From: Odobenus rosmarus divergens
Lineage: Eukaryota; Chordata; Mammalia; Carnivora; Odobenidae
Direction of reading: 5' to 3'
DNA length: 64,000 nt
Assembly (NCBI RefSeq): GCF_000321225.1
Contig: NW_004450267.1
Coordinates: 1,857,695 to 1,921,694, forward strand
Shown: piece after piece, positions 1 to 10,985 of the stretch
How positions within the stretch are numbered: the stretch's first letter is position 1
How the letters are laid out: each line of letters starts with the position of its first letter
Made by a program: the position numbers and the translations under genes
Notes under the pieces: generated by a model
Seen by the model: the letters and a program-made list of their open reading frames with translations, nothing else
Told to the model about the DNA's origin: nothing
The model's database searches: none

Positions 1-159
1 GGGGTGGGGGGATGAGTTAGTCTGGTGATGGGTATTAAGGAGGGCATGTACTGAATGGAGCCCTGGGTGTTATACGCAAACAATGAATCATGGAACACTA
101 CATCAAAAATTAATGATGTAATGTATGGTGATTAACATAACGTAATAAAAAAAAAAAAA
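1..159 (+). mobile_element. Carnivoran LINE-1 3' end (left-truncated by the window)
   Basis: This is a 3'UTR tail of the arctoid-type L1, with the motifs GCCCTGGGTGTTATACGC, AATGAATCATGGAACACT and GTATGGTGATTAACATAA followed by poly-A at about 147-159. The same tail recurs at 12290, 37265 and, inverted, at 59808. Confidence 0.88.
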
Positions 160-324
160 GAAATACATCCCTGCATCATTGGGTGCCACCAAGTTGTTCT
201 TAATTATCACCAAAGCTGACAGATAGGAAGCAGGTTGTAGCCAATATTTTACAGAAGTCAAAATCAGAAAATTATTTGTAAAATGCAAAAAACATAAGTT
301 TTAGATCAGAAAGACCAAGGAGTG

Positions 325-400
325 AAATCACAAACTGTCATATAGTAGCTGCTTGACTTTGATTAATCCCTCTGGGCTTTAGTTTCCTGCATCTGTTTTA
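325..400 (+). mobile_element. MIR fragment
   Basis: TAGTAGCTGCTTGACTTTG followed by CTCTGGGCTTTAGTTTCCTGCATCTG resembles the core of the ancient tRNA-derived MIR SINE ('...TGTGACCTTGGGCAAG...CTCAGTTTCCTCATCTG'). It is a short, diverged fragment. Confidence 0.45.
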
Positions 401-572
401 ATTAATTAGTTTTTAGAAAGCCCAACAGGTTATGGTGAAGACAAAATAAGCATCTCCAGGAAAAGCACTTTGAAGTATGGCAGTAAAAACAGTGAATGAG
501 ATTAGTCTCTGATCTCTAACAGTCCCTAGGCTTGCTGGAAAATCAGTATATACACATACAGAAAGACAAGGC

Positions 573-1062
573 AGGTGTAGTAGCCAACCTCGAAGATGGC
601 CCCCAATGACCTCACCCTCTGCTAGTCACATTTTCGAGTGGTCATCTTCCACAAGGTACCAGGGTTCGTCGGTGTGCCCAACAGATGTGATGGTTTTTAC
701 TTCTAAGCTTAGGTTACACAAGGCACTACAGCTTCCATCTTCGTCTGCTTCTCTCTCTCTCATCACTCACTTTGGATAAGCCAGCTGCCATGTCACTGAG
801 CAGCCCTATGATGAGGACTAAGTGGAGAAGGACTGAGGTCTCTTGCCAAAAGTCTCTTGAGTGAGCCCAGACGTGGATCCTTCCCCCAGCCAAAACTTCA
901 GATGGTGCAGCCTGACTAGAATCTCATGAGAAATCCTGAGCCACAACCACCCACCTAAGCCACTTCTGGATTCTTAACCTTCAGAAACTATGGGAGACAA
1001 TACATGTTTGTTGTTTTAAATTGTGGAGGCATCTGTTACACAGCAGTAAGTAACCTGTACAT
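573..1062 (+). mobile_element. MLT1-like MaLR LTR
   Basis: This is a solitary, diverged LTR of the ERVL-MaLR class. Diagnostic blocks are GATGGCCCCCAATGACCTCA, AGCCAGCTGCCATGT, CTCATGAGAAATCCTGAGCC, ACCACCCACCTAAGCC and the 3' part TGTTTGTTGTTTTAAATTG followed by TTACACAGCAGTAAGTAAC. No internal retroviral sequence adjoins it. Confidence 0.75.
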
Positions 1063-1109
1063 TAGGCCACAATAAGAGTTGCAAGGTTTGGAAGAGGAAG
1101 AAATTCCCG

Positions 1110-1490
1110 AAGGCTGGGAGTTCTTGGTCCCAGAAGTAGGCTTTGAAGGGAGGATGAGTTTGTGAGAGGCGGGGGAGTGACAACAGGCCGCAGACATGAG
1201 TGAATCAGACAGAGGGGCAGGGAGGTATCAGACAAGTTCATCAGGTAACGTGGAGAGGGGCTCAGATGCCAGGGCCGAGGGTCATCTTCTCACTCAGGCA
1301 ATGGGGAGCAAGTAAGGATCCTTGAGCAAGGGGATGACTAGGCAGTAACGAGGACTGGGAGATGTGACTGGTGGGCTATGTACAACCAGAAAGTCAAACA
1401 GGAGCCTTCTGTAATGACCCAGGGGAGGAACTAAAGAGCAGCACCAGAGTGTGACTGACGTAGGAATGGAGAGAAGAGATGAATGAGAGG
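1110..1490 (-). mobile_element. L2 fragment
   Basis: This purine-rich stretch resembles the reverse complement of LINE-2 (for example AATGGGGAGCAAG, AGCAAGGGGATGACTAGGCAG and CCTTCTGTAATGACCCAGGGG). It is old and diverged and the edges are approximate. Confidence 0.5.
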
Positions 1491-1499
1491 TACGTCATG

Positions 1500-2230
1500 A
1501 CCATGGTCTAGCATGTCCACACTGGTCTCCCACAGCAGCCTGCCCGAGCCTGAGGTTTCTGAATGCTCACTTGGTCATTGAATCTGTGTGCATATGTAGT
1601 TACATGCCTGAGGACAAAGCTACCACGGGACACATACTTCAGTCAAAGCACCACCGTTCCTGTATATAACATGCTGTTCCGCTATACAATACATTGCCTA
1701 CAAAATTAACGCCATAAATATCATAGACATTACAGACACAGAATTAGAGTAAACAGGTAAGATTTGTTTTCTCTTAAATCACCTCAACCTCAAGAACTGA
1801 CTCCAAATTACACTGTTATCTTTAATAAAATGAAGTCAAATACTAATAAAAGAGGACCCACTGTGGGAGTGATACACAGGAAATTCAAAAACAATCCTTC
1901 ACAACAGTGGCAGGTCTGAGGAGGAAAGCACTGAGAAACAATATTGATATTATCAATCTTGTCCGGTCATCCTATGTAACAGGAGGAAAATCATCAAGAT
2001 GCCAATGGAGATTCAAAGAACATTTAGATTGTGGGATCTCTGGGATCTCAGGGAAGCAGATGCTGTCCAATTAGTCAGAGGCTTTCGAACTGCTGCTCAT
2101 GTTGGGTGCGCAGTTAGGGCCATTCTAGTGAAACGGACAAAAGGGCCCCACTCTAAGGCACACAGAATCTTACAGGATGGAGGCAAGGAAGCCAATGGGT
2201 GGACCGATGCATAAGGCTAGAGCCCACCTG
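1500..2230. other. Intronic stretch with no recognised feature
   Basis: This is A/T-rich intronic DNA (especially 1650-1860) with no repeat or gene that I can identify. A 71-codon open frame at 1999-2214 has no recognisable similarity and no splice context. Confidence 0.5.
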
Positions 2231-2239
2231 GCTTAGCGT

Positions 2240-2605
2240 GCATAGAGGGTTGTCGGGCTCATATTCATCTCATAGCTGGGGGAACCAAGGCTGCTCTGGC
2301 CCAGGTCACAAAGGCTGGACAGTAGATCAGAACTAGCATCCTGGGGGCACCTGGGTGGCTCAGTAGGTTAAGGGTCTGCCTTAGGCTCAGGTCATGATGC
2401 CAGGGTCCTGGGATTGAGCCCCTCCCTGCTCAGCGGGGAATCTGCTTCTCCCTTTCCCTCTGCCCCTCCCCCTGTTTGTGCTCTCGCACATGCTCTGGCT
2501 CTCTCTCAAATAAATAAATGAAATCTTAAAAAAAAAAAAAAAAAAAAAGAACTAGCATCCTGGTTTCTCTAACTCCCAGCTCCGTACTCTGTTTCACTCA
2601 ATCCT
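2240..2605 (-). mobile_element. MIR split by a CAN-SINE insertion
   Basis: The left part (TCATCTCATAGCTGGGGGAAC, GGCCCAGGTCACAAAGGCTG, CAGTAGATCAGAACTAGCAT) and the right part after 2563 (GGTTTCTCTAACTCCCAGCT...CGTACTCTGTTTCAC) form one reverse-oriented MIR. It is interrupted at 2345-2547 by the younger SINE. The full span is given. Confidence 0.65.
2345..2547 (+). mobile_element. CAN-SINE (tRNA-derived) with 16-bp target-site duplication
   Basis: The head is GGGCACCTGGGTGGCTCAG. A CT-rich middle, AAATAAATAAATG and poly-A follow. It is flanked by the identical repeat AGAACTAGCATCCTGG at 2329-2344 and 2548-2563, so the insertion boundaries are certain. It inserted into an older MIR. Confidence 0.95.
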
Positions 2606-2689
2606 GTGGTGGAAAGGAGGAAGACGATGAAGGAAGATTCTTCCAAAGAATCTCCAAGGAATGCACTGAGATTTACTGATCTCATGCAG

Positions 2690-3115
2690 AAACAAAACCT
2701 AAGCCCTTCAAGTCAGCAAACGCTTACACCCAGCAGTGTGCGAGGTCCTGTGGGACAGGGTTTGGTATGTGAGCTGAGGGAAGCAGGGACTGGGGAAGCC
2801 CAGGAGAGACAGCAAATGGTCACAGCAGATGAACCAAAAGCTGGTCATCAAGGGCGAAGCAGAAGCAGACCCAGTGGAGCAGGCGAAATTCAAAGGGCGG
2901 TTAGTGTCCTGACAGGGAGGCAGTGGCAAGGGCCATTTGGCAAGCCGGGAAGGCTGGCTCCATGGTGGCCTGAGATGGAGCGCCCTGGGAGACCAGGTGC
3001 AAAGGGAGGCTTGGAATTCCAAAAGAAGTTTGAGCCTTACGTCATAGACAATGGGGGGAACACGGACGCTTTAGAACAGGAGTAACGTGATTCAGCCCTG
3101 GCCAAAAAGTGGCTC
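2690..3115 (-). mobile_element. Probable L2 fragment
   Basis: The G/A-rich order (a GTGTGCGAGGTCCTGTGG-like block, then AGGGAGGCAGTGGCAAGGG, TTAGAACAGGAGTAACGTGA) resembles reverse-complement LINE-2 ('...GCAGGGGAGTGACATGATCAG...'). A 159-codon open frame at 2606-3085 lies within it and is not thought to be a gene. Confidence 0.45.
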
Positions 3116-3554
3116 AACCAGCCACACCTGTAGCTTGCTAGAGGGTGGTCTGCCGCTCAGTCAGTCCTTTCGGGGGAACTGCAAAAGACAAATACTGAAA
3201 GCGAGCTCCTTCCTGTCTCTGGCCTGTCGGAGAAGAATGCTGACCAGCCTCCCCAGGAGGGAAGGTGCGGAGAGCCCGGCTCGAGGAACCCGTGCCTCTT
3301 GGCCCGCCATGATGAAACAGGACTGTCAGCGCAGCTTAGGGGCTGGCTCTGCAACACCGCACTGTGGGCACCACAGAGATGCATCCTTCTCAGTTCAAAA
3401 GCAATCAAGGCAGGGACATTTGCTCATGAAAACTGGATTTGTTAAATTCACAGAACTATAAACATATCTGTATTTGGGTAACATTGAAATCTGTCAAAGG
3501 AAGTGTGTACAGTATGTACATATAAACTAGAGCTGGTGAGGGAAGAAAGTGCTC

Positions 3555-3690
3555 CGGACACTGAAACACAACACCTCTATTCCCATCCTGGGTCCGCCAC
3601 TTCCCAGCTCCATACACTGCAGGTTATTTTGCTTTCCTGTGCCTTGGTTTCCCCATCAGTAAATGAGAAATAAATACCACCCTCCTTGTC
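3555..3690 (+). mobile_element. MIR
   Basis: CATCCTGGGTCCGCCACTTC followed by TGCCTTGGTTTCCCCATCAG and TAAATGAGAAATAAATACCA matches the MIR body in forward orientation. Confidence 0.65.
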
Positions 3691-5400
3691 CACCTGTCAA
3701 GAAGACCACAGAACAGAGAGAGGTGCCTACACAGTCCCCAGCCCAGGCTTGTAAGCAACCGTGGATGGCCCCCCTCCAAGCATATCAGACAACAAGCCTC
3801 CTGGAATTTGCTCCCCATGTGCAGACTGAGTCCAAACTGCCAGACTGGGGCAGAGCTCTGTTCTCCTGGCTCCTTTCATACCATGCTCACTTCATCTGCT
3901 GATTATGAAATATGCTCTTACGGTCCAGGGCTTGGTATCTGCTCAATCCTGTTCCTTGCAGTTCAGCCTCCCTTGGCCAGAAACCCACACCCAAACCACC
4001 AGAATGGGTCCCTTCCCATCCAGCAAGCCCGAGAACACAAGCAATGCAGCCAGGCCCTCTCATTTACCTTGTCCCTGCCTCTGCAGTGATGGGGCCCGGA
4101 GGCACAATGCCATCAATGTTCAAGTTTATTTTTATTTTACTTTCAACCTTTTAGGAGGGAATGAGTTTAGACAATTATTCTCCTTGCAGCCCTCCTCATC
4201 TTCCCCTTTCCCTCCCTTTCACAGACTGACTGATGGGTAAGTTAGCAGACGATACCACATAGCTACCGTAATGCCAAAGCTTCAAATGCAATCCAAAAAC
4301 AGAGGTGAGGGAGGTCAACAAAATGGCACCACCTACTTCTGTTTACAAGCAGATCGCCCCTGTCAGTTCTCTCTTCCGGCAAATGGAGCCAACAAAACCC
4401 ACTGAGAGAGATTAGGTGGAGGCTTCAGACACCCCTATGACAGTGCTCCCAAATTCCAACAGGTTGGGAACTCCAGAGGGAGGGGAGATGCTTCAATACC
4501 CTTCCCCCCAACATGACCCCTTCCCCTCATTAACTCCCCAGCCTGATTCCTGCTGGTTCCTTCACAAGGACACCATTCACACACACCACATTTTGCCTGA
4601 AAAAGAGAAACCTGAATTAAGCAAAGAGTCTCTCTTTGATCTGCGGGAGAAAGTCCACTTCTAAGCCTCCCATCTCTCAACCAGCTGGCTGGCAGACACT
4701 CCTTATTTCCTCCAAGGGAACTCCAGCAAGACTAAAGCTCTGGCCCATCAGTTCCCACTTGGAACTTGTACAATTGGTGATTAACAGCCTCTTGAACAAG
4801 TGTGATCCTCTACTCACTATAGACTTGGCTGCTAAGTAAATCGGATTCAAAATTAAAAGAAACACATGTATTCATTGTTCCATTTCCTTGGGAAGCTCAA
4901 AAGTTACAGAGTGAGGAAGAAGCCTAAAGAATGTGAGAGGATTATAGGGTGACTAGCACACATTCTTCAACTGACATAATTTACTGAGTAGGGTTTTCTC
5001 CTTTTGTAATTAAGAGCCAGGGACAAAGAGACTCCAAACACTTTCATCAGTTAGGAGTCACAGGAGGAACAATGTACCATCCCTAACCCAGGCAGGTGGT
5101 CTTGGCACCCAAAAAGGTTCTCCCGTCACAGTACTGAGTCACTGGTGATCTCTGTGGTGGAGACCATCTTGTGTCTATGATCGTGACTGCCATTTAGAGC
5201 ACATTTCCTTTCCATCCCCTGACTTGGTGGATGTCCTCATCTACACTCCAGTCATAAATTTCCACCACAAGACAGAAGGGTCGCAAAGGTGAGGAAAGTC
5301 TTGGCCCCCTCAACCCATAATTCACATCTCAGCTTGTTAGTGTTTCTCTACCCTACCAGGTTGTTCATCTTTGCCATTTCCCCACACCCCAAAGGCCTCA
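3690..5400. other. Intronic stretch with no recognised feature
   Basis: This non-repetitive intronic sequence has mixed composition. Several short overlapping open frames (3663-4240, 4416-4680) show no recognisable protein and overlap on both strands, as expected by chance. No regulatory element can be named. Confidence 0.5.
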
Positions 5401-5404
5401 CAGG

Positions 5405-5545
5405 AAGGAGGTTCAAATTTCACTCTGGCCACTCACTTTGCCCTCTCCACCAGAGACTTTGAGCAAGTGGCACCCAAGAGTCCACACTCATTTTATTGTC
5501 TAAAATAATGCCCTTCAGCCAAATCATTATAAAGATCTCATGGGA
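5405..5545 (+). mobile_element. MIR fragment
   Basis: GGTTCAAATTTCACTCTGGCC, TTTGAGCAAGTGGCACC and TTTTATTGTCTAAAATAATG line up in order with the MIR consensus. It is diverged. Confidence 0.5.
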
Positions 5546-5684
5546 TACCCTCCTTCAACTGTCTGGCTTATACCATAATCACAGCCATCACCTAATTCTA
5601 TCAGTTATGTTATAAAACACAGCATATCTTAGTAATTCAGAAGTCTTTCTCCTGTGCACATTTAATAAACATATATTAACAGTA

Positions 5685-5775
5685 ATAGAAGTAATAGAAC
5701 AGTATCTATTGAGTACTTACTAGATGCCATTCATATGTATTATTTCAATAAATTTTTATGATAACGTAGGCTCTT
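5685..5775 (-). mobile_element. MIR 3' fragment
   Basis: TATCTATTGAGTACTTACTAG, ATGCCATTCATATGTATTAT and TTATGATAACGTAGG match the reverse complement of the MIR 3' half ('TATTGAGCACTTACTATGTGCC...'). Confidence 0.6.
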
Positions 5776-6450
5776 TTGGCATTTCTTTTGTTTCGTTTTA
5801 TTTTTATATCTAAATACCTGGTGCACCACTCCTTCTTTCCCCTCCCCTCACCCTGCCATGTGACAAACCACACACTTGGGTCAATAAGCTCTCGTGCACA
5901 CACATAAATCCATACCCCTGATCCCTCTCCCATCCACCCACAGCATTACCTCTGATAGAACTCAGAGATTTGGGACCCCAGACAAATCTCTTCCTACTAG
6001 AAACACCAGAAATACCCTGAACAAAGAGGCCAGGCAATTTCATTTAAAATGAGAGAAACAGCCATCATCTGACCAAACTGCTTTCAGACACTGCTGGGAA
6101 GAGCTCCCTGAAATAACAAAGCCAGGGACCACCTATCACTCCTACTCCACATATCATAACCTTTTAGTCTGTGTCTTCTTAGGACTTAACCATTGTTACT
6201 TTTCTGTCACACCTGTGTCAAGATGCAAGCATGTGGTACAAGCCCAGGCAAGTGTGTGTGTGGGCACCTGATCCTTGCAAACATTTTTATTAAAAGCCAA
6301 TTAATTTAAGAGCCCCCAGGTGATCTGGTTTCAGGGTTCCCTGAACCCTTTTATTTGGAGGTAGCAATTACAGCCCAGTTGGAGAAGACGAACCACCACA
6401 TGGAGGCAGACACTCTAGAAATATCCTGGAAGGAGCCATTGTTGAGTCTT
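5776..6450. other. Intronic stretch with no recognised feature
   Basis: No repeat or gene is recognised. A short alternating GTGTGTGTGTG is present at about 6249-6260. Overlapping minus-strand frames near 5745-6043 look like chance. Confidence 0.5.
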
Positions 6451-6454
6451 CATG

Positions 6455-6560
6455 GTCTCGGGGTCACAGAGCTGGAAGAAACCTAAAGATTTATTAGTCC
6501 CCAAGATAATCACACAGTTATTTGTCCGAACAAGATCTGGATGATGGGTCTCTGAGGACC
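6455..6560 (-). mobile_element. Ancient SINE/LINE fragment (MIR or L3-like)
   Basis: GGGTCACAGAGCTGGAAGAAAC, TAGTCCCCAAGATAATCACACAG and the following TTTGTCCGAACAAGATCTGG resemble the reverse-oriented ancient repeat that begins 'TCATAGAGCTGGAAGGGACC'. The family assignment is uncertain. Confidence 0.4.
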
Positions 6561-6744
6561 AACATTACTTTGCTGATTAAGTGTTGAACATAAAGTCATA
6601 ATCAGGTAAAGTCCTGGGTTCTCCATTAACTATCTAGAGATTAAGAAACATAAGATCTGTCAGACAAAATCTTTTGGGGTGTGCTTAACAAACATGACCT
6701 TGCTCCTTCCCTGGAGATAACCAAAGACAAAAGAACATGGACTT

Positions 6745-7140
6745 TTGAGTAGATTAGAACTAGGTCCAAATCCTGGCCCTGTCACTAACTCTCAGTTAGG
6801 GATCTTGGGACTAGTGTCTCTCAAAGGCTAATTTTCCTCATTATAAAATAGGAATAAGATCGGGGCACCTGAGTGGCTCAGTCGGTTAAGCGCCTGCCTG
6901 TGGCTCAGGTCATGATCCTGGAGTCCCAGGATCGAGCCCCACATCGGGCTCCCTGCTCAGCGTGGATTCTGCTTCTCCCTCTACCCTTCATCCCCTCACC
7001 CCGCTCTCTTGTGCTCTCTCTCTCTCAAATAAATAAATAAAATCTTAAAAAAAAATAGGAATAAGATCAACCCACCTAAAGAGATGGATTTAAGAAGACA
7101 GTATGTGACAGGACCGTTCTTGATCCAGAGCAGTGACTTT
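6745..7140 (+). mobile_element. MIR split by a CAN-SINE insertion
   Basis: GGTCCAAATCCTGGCCCTGTCA, GGGATCTTGGGACTAG and TTTTCCTCATTATAAAATAGG form the MIR body up to 6861. It appears to resume after 7068 and is interrupted by the SINE at 6862-7051. Confidence 0.65.
6862..7051 (+). mobile_element. CAN-SINE with 17-bp target-site duplication
   Basis: The head is GGGGCACCTGAGTGGCTCAG. A CT-rich stretch, AAATAAATAAATAAAATCTT and an A-tail follow. The flanking repeat AAAATAGGAATAAGATC at 6845-6861 and 7052-7068 is perfect. The target is a MIR. Confidence 0.95.
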
Positions 7141-8256
7141 ACCTTCCTTCAGTTTTAGGTTATAACACCATTCCTCATAACACCCACAATCAAAGTTCTT
7201 GCAGGACAAGCAACTCCCAGTTCAACACAGCAGACCAGTTGCCCATACTCTTTACATAAAAACTCAGTAACCTACCAACTCAGCCGACAATTTCCTTTAA
7301 CTACAATATCCTAAAGCTGTTTGCAGAGCACTTTCCCCAGGGAACCAGAGATGGAAATGATAATCTGGACACTATCTGGAAAATGTAAACATCTGTATTC
7401 ATTTTATGTTGAGGAAAAAAAAAAAAAACCTAGCCAATAAGGAAGGTAAAATGGACACAAATGAAAGCTCCATCAACAAAATTCAAATAGAAACTCCGTT
7501 TGGGCTTCGCTTCAAAGTCCTGAACACTCTCAAAAATAAAATATGACCAACCAAAGTGTATTTATGTCTACAGCTGTAACATTAGTGGCAGCTTGTTTAC
7601 ATTTATCGGCCAAGAAATGCTCTTCCATCTGGTCACATACCCAGCATTACACACATATTTCAAAGTTATTCAAATATTTCCTGTGTGAAAACAGAGAGGT
7701 TATTTCATGTAGACAAATTTGGAAGAAGTCAACTGCTAAATATGCTGCAAAGATCCTGTCTAACCCACAGAAACTGACATTTCCCTTTCAGTCTGCCAGT
7801 TAAATGCCTACTCTGCTTTTTAATTCATTCGCCCACCTCTACAAACATTTGCATTGACATTTTGCCAAGGAGCTATCCCACAAATCTCTAATGGGGAGGG
7901 GAGAAGGCAGTACAACAAATGTAGCATGAATTTCAAATACGGGAGGCATCTTTGAAAAATTCTGGCCTAGAGAAGGCCCCACAGTAAGCCAGACAAAATA
8001 AGTGACATCAGTACTTTTATACATTTATGCTACAAGAGGGTGTCCATTCATAGAGGAGATAATGTGACTACTGTCTGATCTATTTCCTACTCCCAATGGA
8101 GTAAGTTGGGATTGTGTAAAAGACCCAGTATTTTTGCAGACTTACAAGAACACTTTTGCATTCATATTTCCAACCTGAAGAAAACCTTGTGAAATGGAAT
8201 AAATCAGCCTAGAGCAAAATAATACATTAGCATCCAGGTGTTATGTGCTGTATACA
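7141..8256. other. Intronic stretch with no recognised feature
   Basis: A/T-rich intron. A 14-base A run lies near 7417-7430. The 86-codon open frame at 7543-7803 has no recognisable product. Nothing else was identified. Confidence 0.5.
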
Positions 8257-8272
8257 TATATCTGTATTTCTT

Positions 8273-8449
8273 TTTTTTTTTAAAAAGATTTTATTTATTT
8301 ATTTATTTATTTATTTATTTGAGAGAGAGAACACAAGAAGGGGGAGAGTTAGAGGGAGAAGCAGGGAGCCCAGTGCGGGACTCGATCCTGCAATTAGGGA
8401 TCATGACCTGAGCAGAAGGCAGATGCTTAAAGGACTGAGCCACCCAGGC
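8273..8449 (-). mobile_element. CAN-SINE, inverted, with 16-bp target-site duplication
   Basis: Poly-T, AAAAAGATTTTATTTATTT and a GAGAGAGAGAA stretch lead into the reverse-complement tRNA-derived head ending CTGAGCCACCCAGG. The flanking repeat TATATCTGTATTTCTT is at 8257-8272 and 8450-8465. This is the only CAN-SINE here in the same orientation as MB21D2. Confidence 0.95.
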
Positions 8450-8465
8450 TATATCTGTATTTCTT

Positions 8466-8814
8466 AAAGTATATGCTTAATGTATGTAAATGATTCAGTA
8501 CTGACTGCTAAGTCTTACTGTAGCAAATAAAATCCAGAGCCTGGTCATATATACAGCCAGCGGCAGGAAAACACATCCACCATGACCAAGGCATGGCAAA
8601 GCTTCTGCTGCAGAAGGTAGGCACGTCCCCCTTGAGGCTCTGATTGACGACAGGCAAGAAATGTATTTGGAGGGACCCTGAGGGTCTACCAGAGGACTCC
8701 AGAATTCCCCAGGCTCTGTACCTATCACAGGCATGATTTTTAATTTTTTGAGCAGTTAATCTGTCTACTCAAAGAAGTGCACTTAGCATATTACAGATTC
8801 AATATCATTGTAAG
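8466..8814. other. Intronic stretch with no recognised feature
   Basis: This is intronic sequence between a SINE and an L2. I recognise nothing in it. Confidence 0.5.
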
Positions 8815-9375
8815 ATTCTCACTGCTGCAGCCAGGGGGATGATTTTAAAGTTCACGTGCAAATGTGCCACTCCTCTGTTCAGTCCTGAAATGCTGCCCTT
8901 TGTTCACAGGAAAAGCCGGAGTCCTCCCAATGGCAGAGGGGTGATTAATCTTGCTCCTACTACTTCCCATCCACACTCACACTTGGTATACTCACCTTCC
9001 CACTGTTCTGTGAACATCTTGAAATTCTGCCCTGGGTGGAACACTTCCTCTGATGTTCCCATAGCTCATCTTTAACCATCTGCAAGTTTTTGCTTCAACA
9101 TCACCCTCTTATTCTATTTAATATTTCAACCTCCTCCTATCCCCTTTACTCTACTCTTTGTTTAAGAACACTTAATGTATTAAATAAAAACCAAAATGAC
9201 AATGTATTATCATGTCAATTGTTTATGGTCTGCTTCCCACCATAGAATGTCTAAGTTCCAAGGGAGAGAGAGTCCTTATCATTTTGTTCAATGATGTGTG
9301 TCTCAAGGGCCTTGAATACTTCTGGGCACATAGAAGGGCCTCCAATATTTGTTGAATGAATAACTGAACTGCCAG
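8815..9375 (+). mobile_element. L2 3' region
   Basis: This is a long diverged LINE-2 segment in forward orientation. It has CACTGCTGCAGCCAGGGGGATG, GCCACTCCTCTGTTCAGTCC, CTGGGTGGAACACTTCC and GTCTGCTTCCCACCATAGAAT, and ends TGGGCACATAGAAGGGCCTCC then TTGTTGAATGAATAAC. All are in consensus order. Confidence 0.8.
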
Positions 9376-10185
9376 GGACAGAAGTATTCTAACCCACAAT
9401 AACACCCAGGGGCTCCACTAAAGCAAAGACTAGGCCTGGATCCAATTCTCATCTCCCAGACATTCACTCTATAATGCCATCGGAAAGGACCTGGATAGTT
9501 TCCCCCCAAGCCAGATGCTGGACAGAAGCTCCAGCAGAGTACCAGAAATCTGGATGGACTTGGGCACGACAGACACCACTCAAAAAGCCAGTATGGTATC
9601 ACCACAGGTTTCCAAGCCCCTCAAAGCCCCTCACTGCACCGACTCTTCAACTGGATGTTCAAATCTGGCACCCACCCATGGTTATCTCTCCTTCATTCCA
9701 TCACTCATCACACATGCGATGAGCTGGATGTGACCCTTTGCCCTGCATGTACTCCTCTACATTCCAGCAAAAAAGAGCAGCTTGCTATCGAGTTCCTGCC
9801 TGCCCAGCCCCACCCAGGTACACAGACTGTCTGAAAACTCGTGGCCTCAGGCTCAGCCCCACCCACGGCCTATGTCAGTTGTGACCAAACCCGGCAGTGA
9901 ATTGAGAGCTCCACCCATCTCCATGTGGCCTAAACACTTTTGCTGGCCTCAACCCACTGTGTGCCATAATCCAAAGGGGGTGTAGGAATGGTTCCGAGTA
10001 CAACACACATTACATCAGCCACCCCACACCTCAGGCCACCCCCAACTCTGAGCTACTCACCCTCACAGTAGAGACCTGTGTAACTTTCTCCCATGTTTAT
10101 AATCATTTTTAAATATGTCTTACATCCTCTAACTTGTAGAGTGGTGGGGGAGGGGTGTAGATTATGAGGTGGGTAAGAGCGTAAG
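9376..10185. other. Intronic stretch with no recognised feature
   Basis: This C-rich stretch (9590-10060) has several overlapping short frames on both strands and no recognisable repeat or protein. Confidence 0.5.
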
Positions 10186-10595
10186 ACTGTAGTTACACCC
10201 AGCCTACTCGGCCAAGTATTAGCTGTCTGGCCTGTCTATGCCTGCTTCCTTTGGTATAAAATAGTGATTATAATTGTGGTTACCAAGTAAGTTTGATGTG
10301 AAGATAAATGATTTTAAAAAGATAAGGCTTGGGGCACCTAGGTGGCTCAGTTGGTTAAGCATCCACCTTCAGCTCAGGTCATGATCTCAGGGTCCTGGGA
10401 TCCAGCCCCACGTCAGGCTCTCTGCTCAGTGGGGAGTCTGCTTCTCCCTCTCCCTCTGCTCCTCCCTGCCCTGCTTGTGCTCTCTCTCTATCAAATAAAT
10501 AAATAAAATCTTTTAAAAATATATTAAAAAATAAAAAGATAAAGCTCATGGAACAGTGAGTATAGAAAACATTCAAAGATACTACTCAAGATATT
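10185..10595 (+). mobile_element. MIR split by a CAN-SINE insertion
   Basis: GTAGTTACACCCAGCCTACTC, AGTATTAGCTGTCTGGCCTG, CCTTTGGTATAAAATAGTG and TTTGATGTGAAGATAAATG run up to 10330. AAGCTCATGGAACAGTGAGTA after the SINE continues the same MIR to its 3' end. Confidence 0.7.
10331..10532 (+). mobile_element. CAN-SINE with 14-bp imperfect target-site duplication
   Basis: The head is GGGGCACCTAGGTGGCTCAG, with a typical CT-rich and AAATAAATAAATAAAATC tail. The flanks are AAAAAGATAAGGCT (10316-10329) and AAAAAGATAAAGCT (10533-10546), with one mismatch. Confidence 0.93.
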
Positions 10596-10599
10596 ACTC

Positions 10600-10985
10600 C
10601 TATAAAAGAATGTGATTATCCACACCATGGAATATTATTTGGCTACAAAAAGGAATGAAGTATTATTACGGCCTACAACATGGTTGAACTTTGAAACCAT
10701 TATGCTAAGTGAAAGAAGCCAGACACAAAAGGCCATGTATTACATAATTCCGTTTATGCGGAATGTCTAGAATAGGCAAATCCCCAGAATCAGAAAGTAG
10801 ATTAGTGAATGCCAGGGGGTGTGGGGAAGGAGAAAGGGAAAGTGACCGCCAGTGGGTATGGGCTTTGTTCCTGAGGTTATGAAAATGTTCTGCAATTAGA
10901 TCGTTCTGCAATTAGATCGTGGTGATCGCGGCACAACTTTGTAAGTATACTAAAACCACGACATTGCACACTTTAAGAAAAAAAG
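10600..10985 (+). mobile_element. L1M-type LINE-1 3' fragment
   Basis: CCATGGAATATTATTTGGCTAC, AAGGAATGAAGTATTATTAC, CTAAGTGAAAGAAGCCAGACAC, GAATGTCTAGAATAGGCAAA and CAGAAAGTAGATTAGTG match the well-known 3' region of older mammalian L1. It ends at AACCACGACATTGCACACTTTAAG. A 16-bp internal tandem duplication lies at 10888-10919. Confidence 0.85.
10888..10919 (+). repeat. 16-bp perfect tandem duplication inside the L1M
   Basis: TTCTGCAATTAGATCG occurs twice back to back (10888-10903 and 10904-10919) with no mismatch. It looks like a replication-slippage duplication within the old L1. Confidence 0.95.

Noticed and set aside
2606..3085. 159-codon forward open frame with a 104-codon frame on the other strand
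   Set aside because: It lies in probable L2 DNA, has no recognisable domain or splice context, and is matched by an opposing frame, as expected in GC-richer non-coding DNA.
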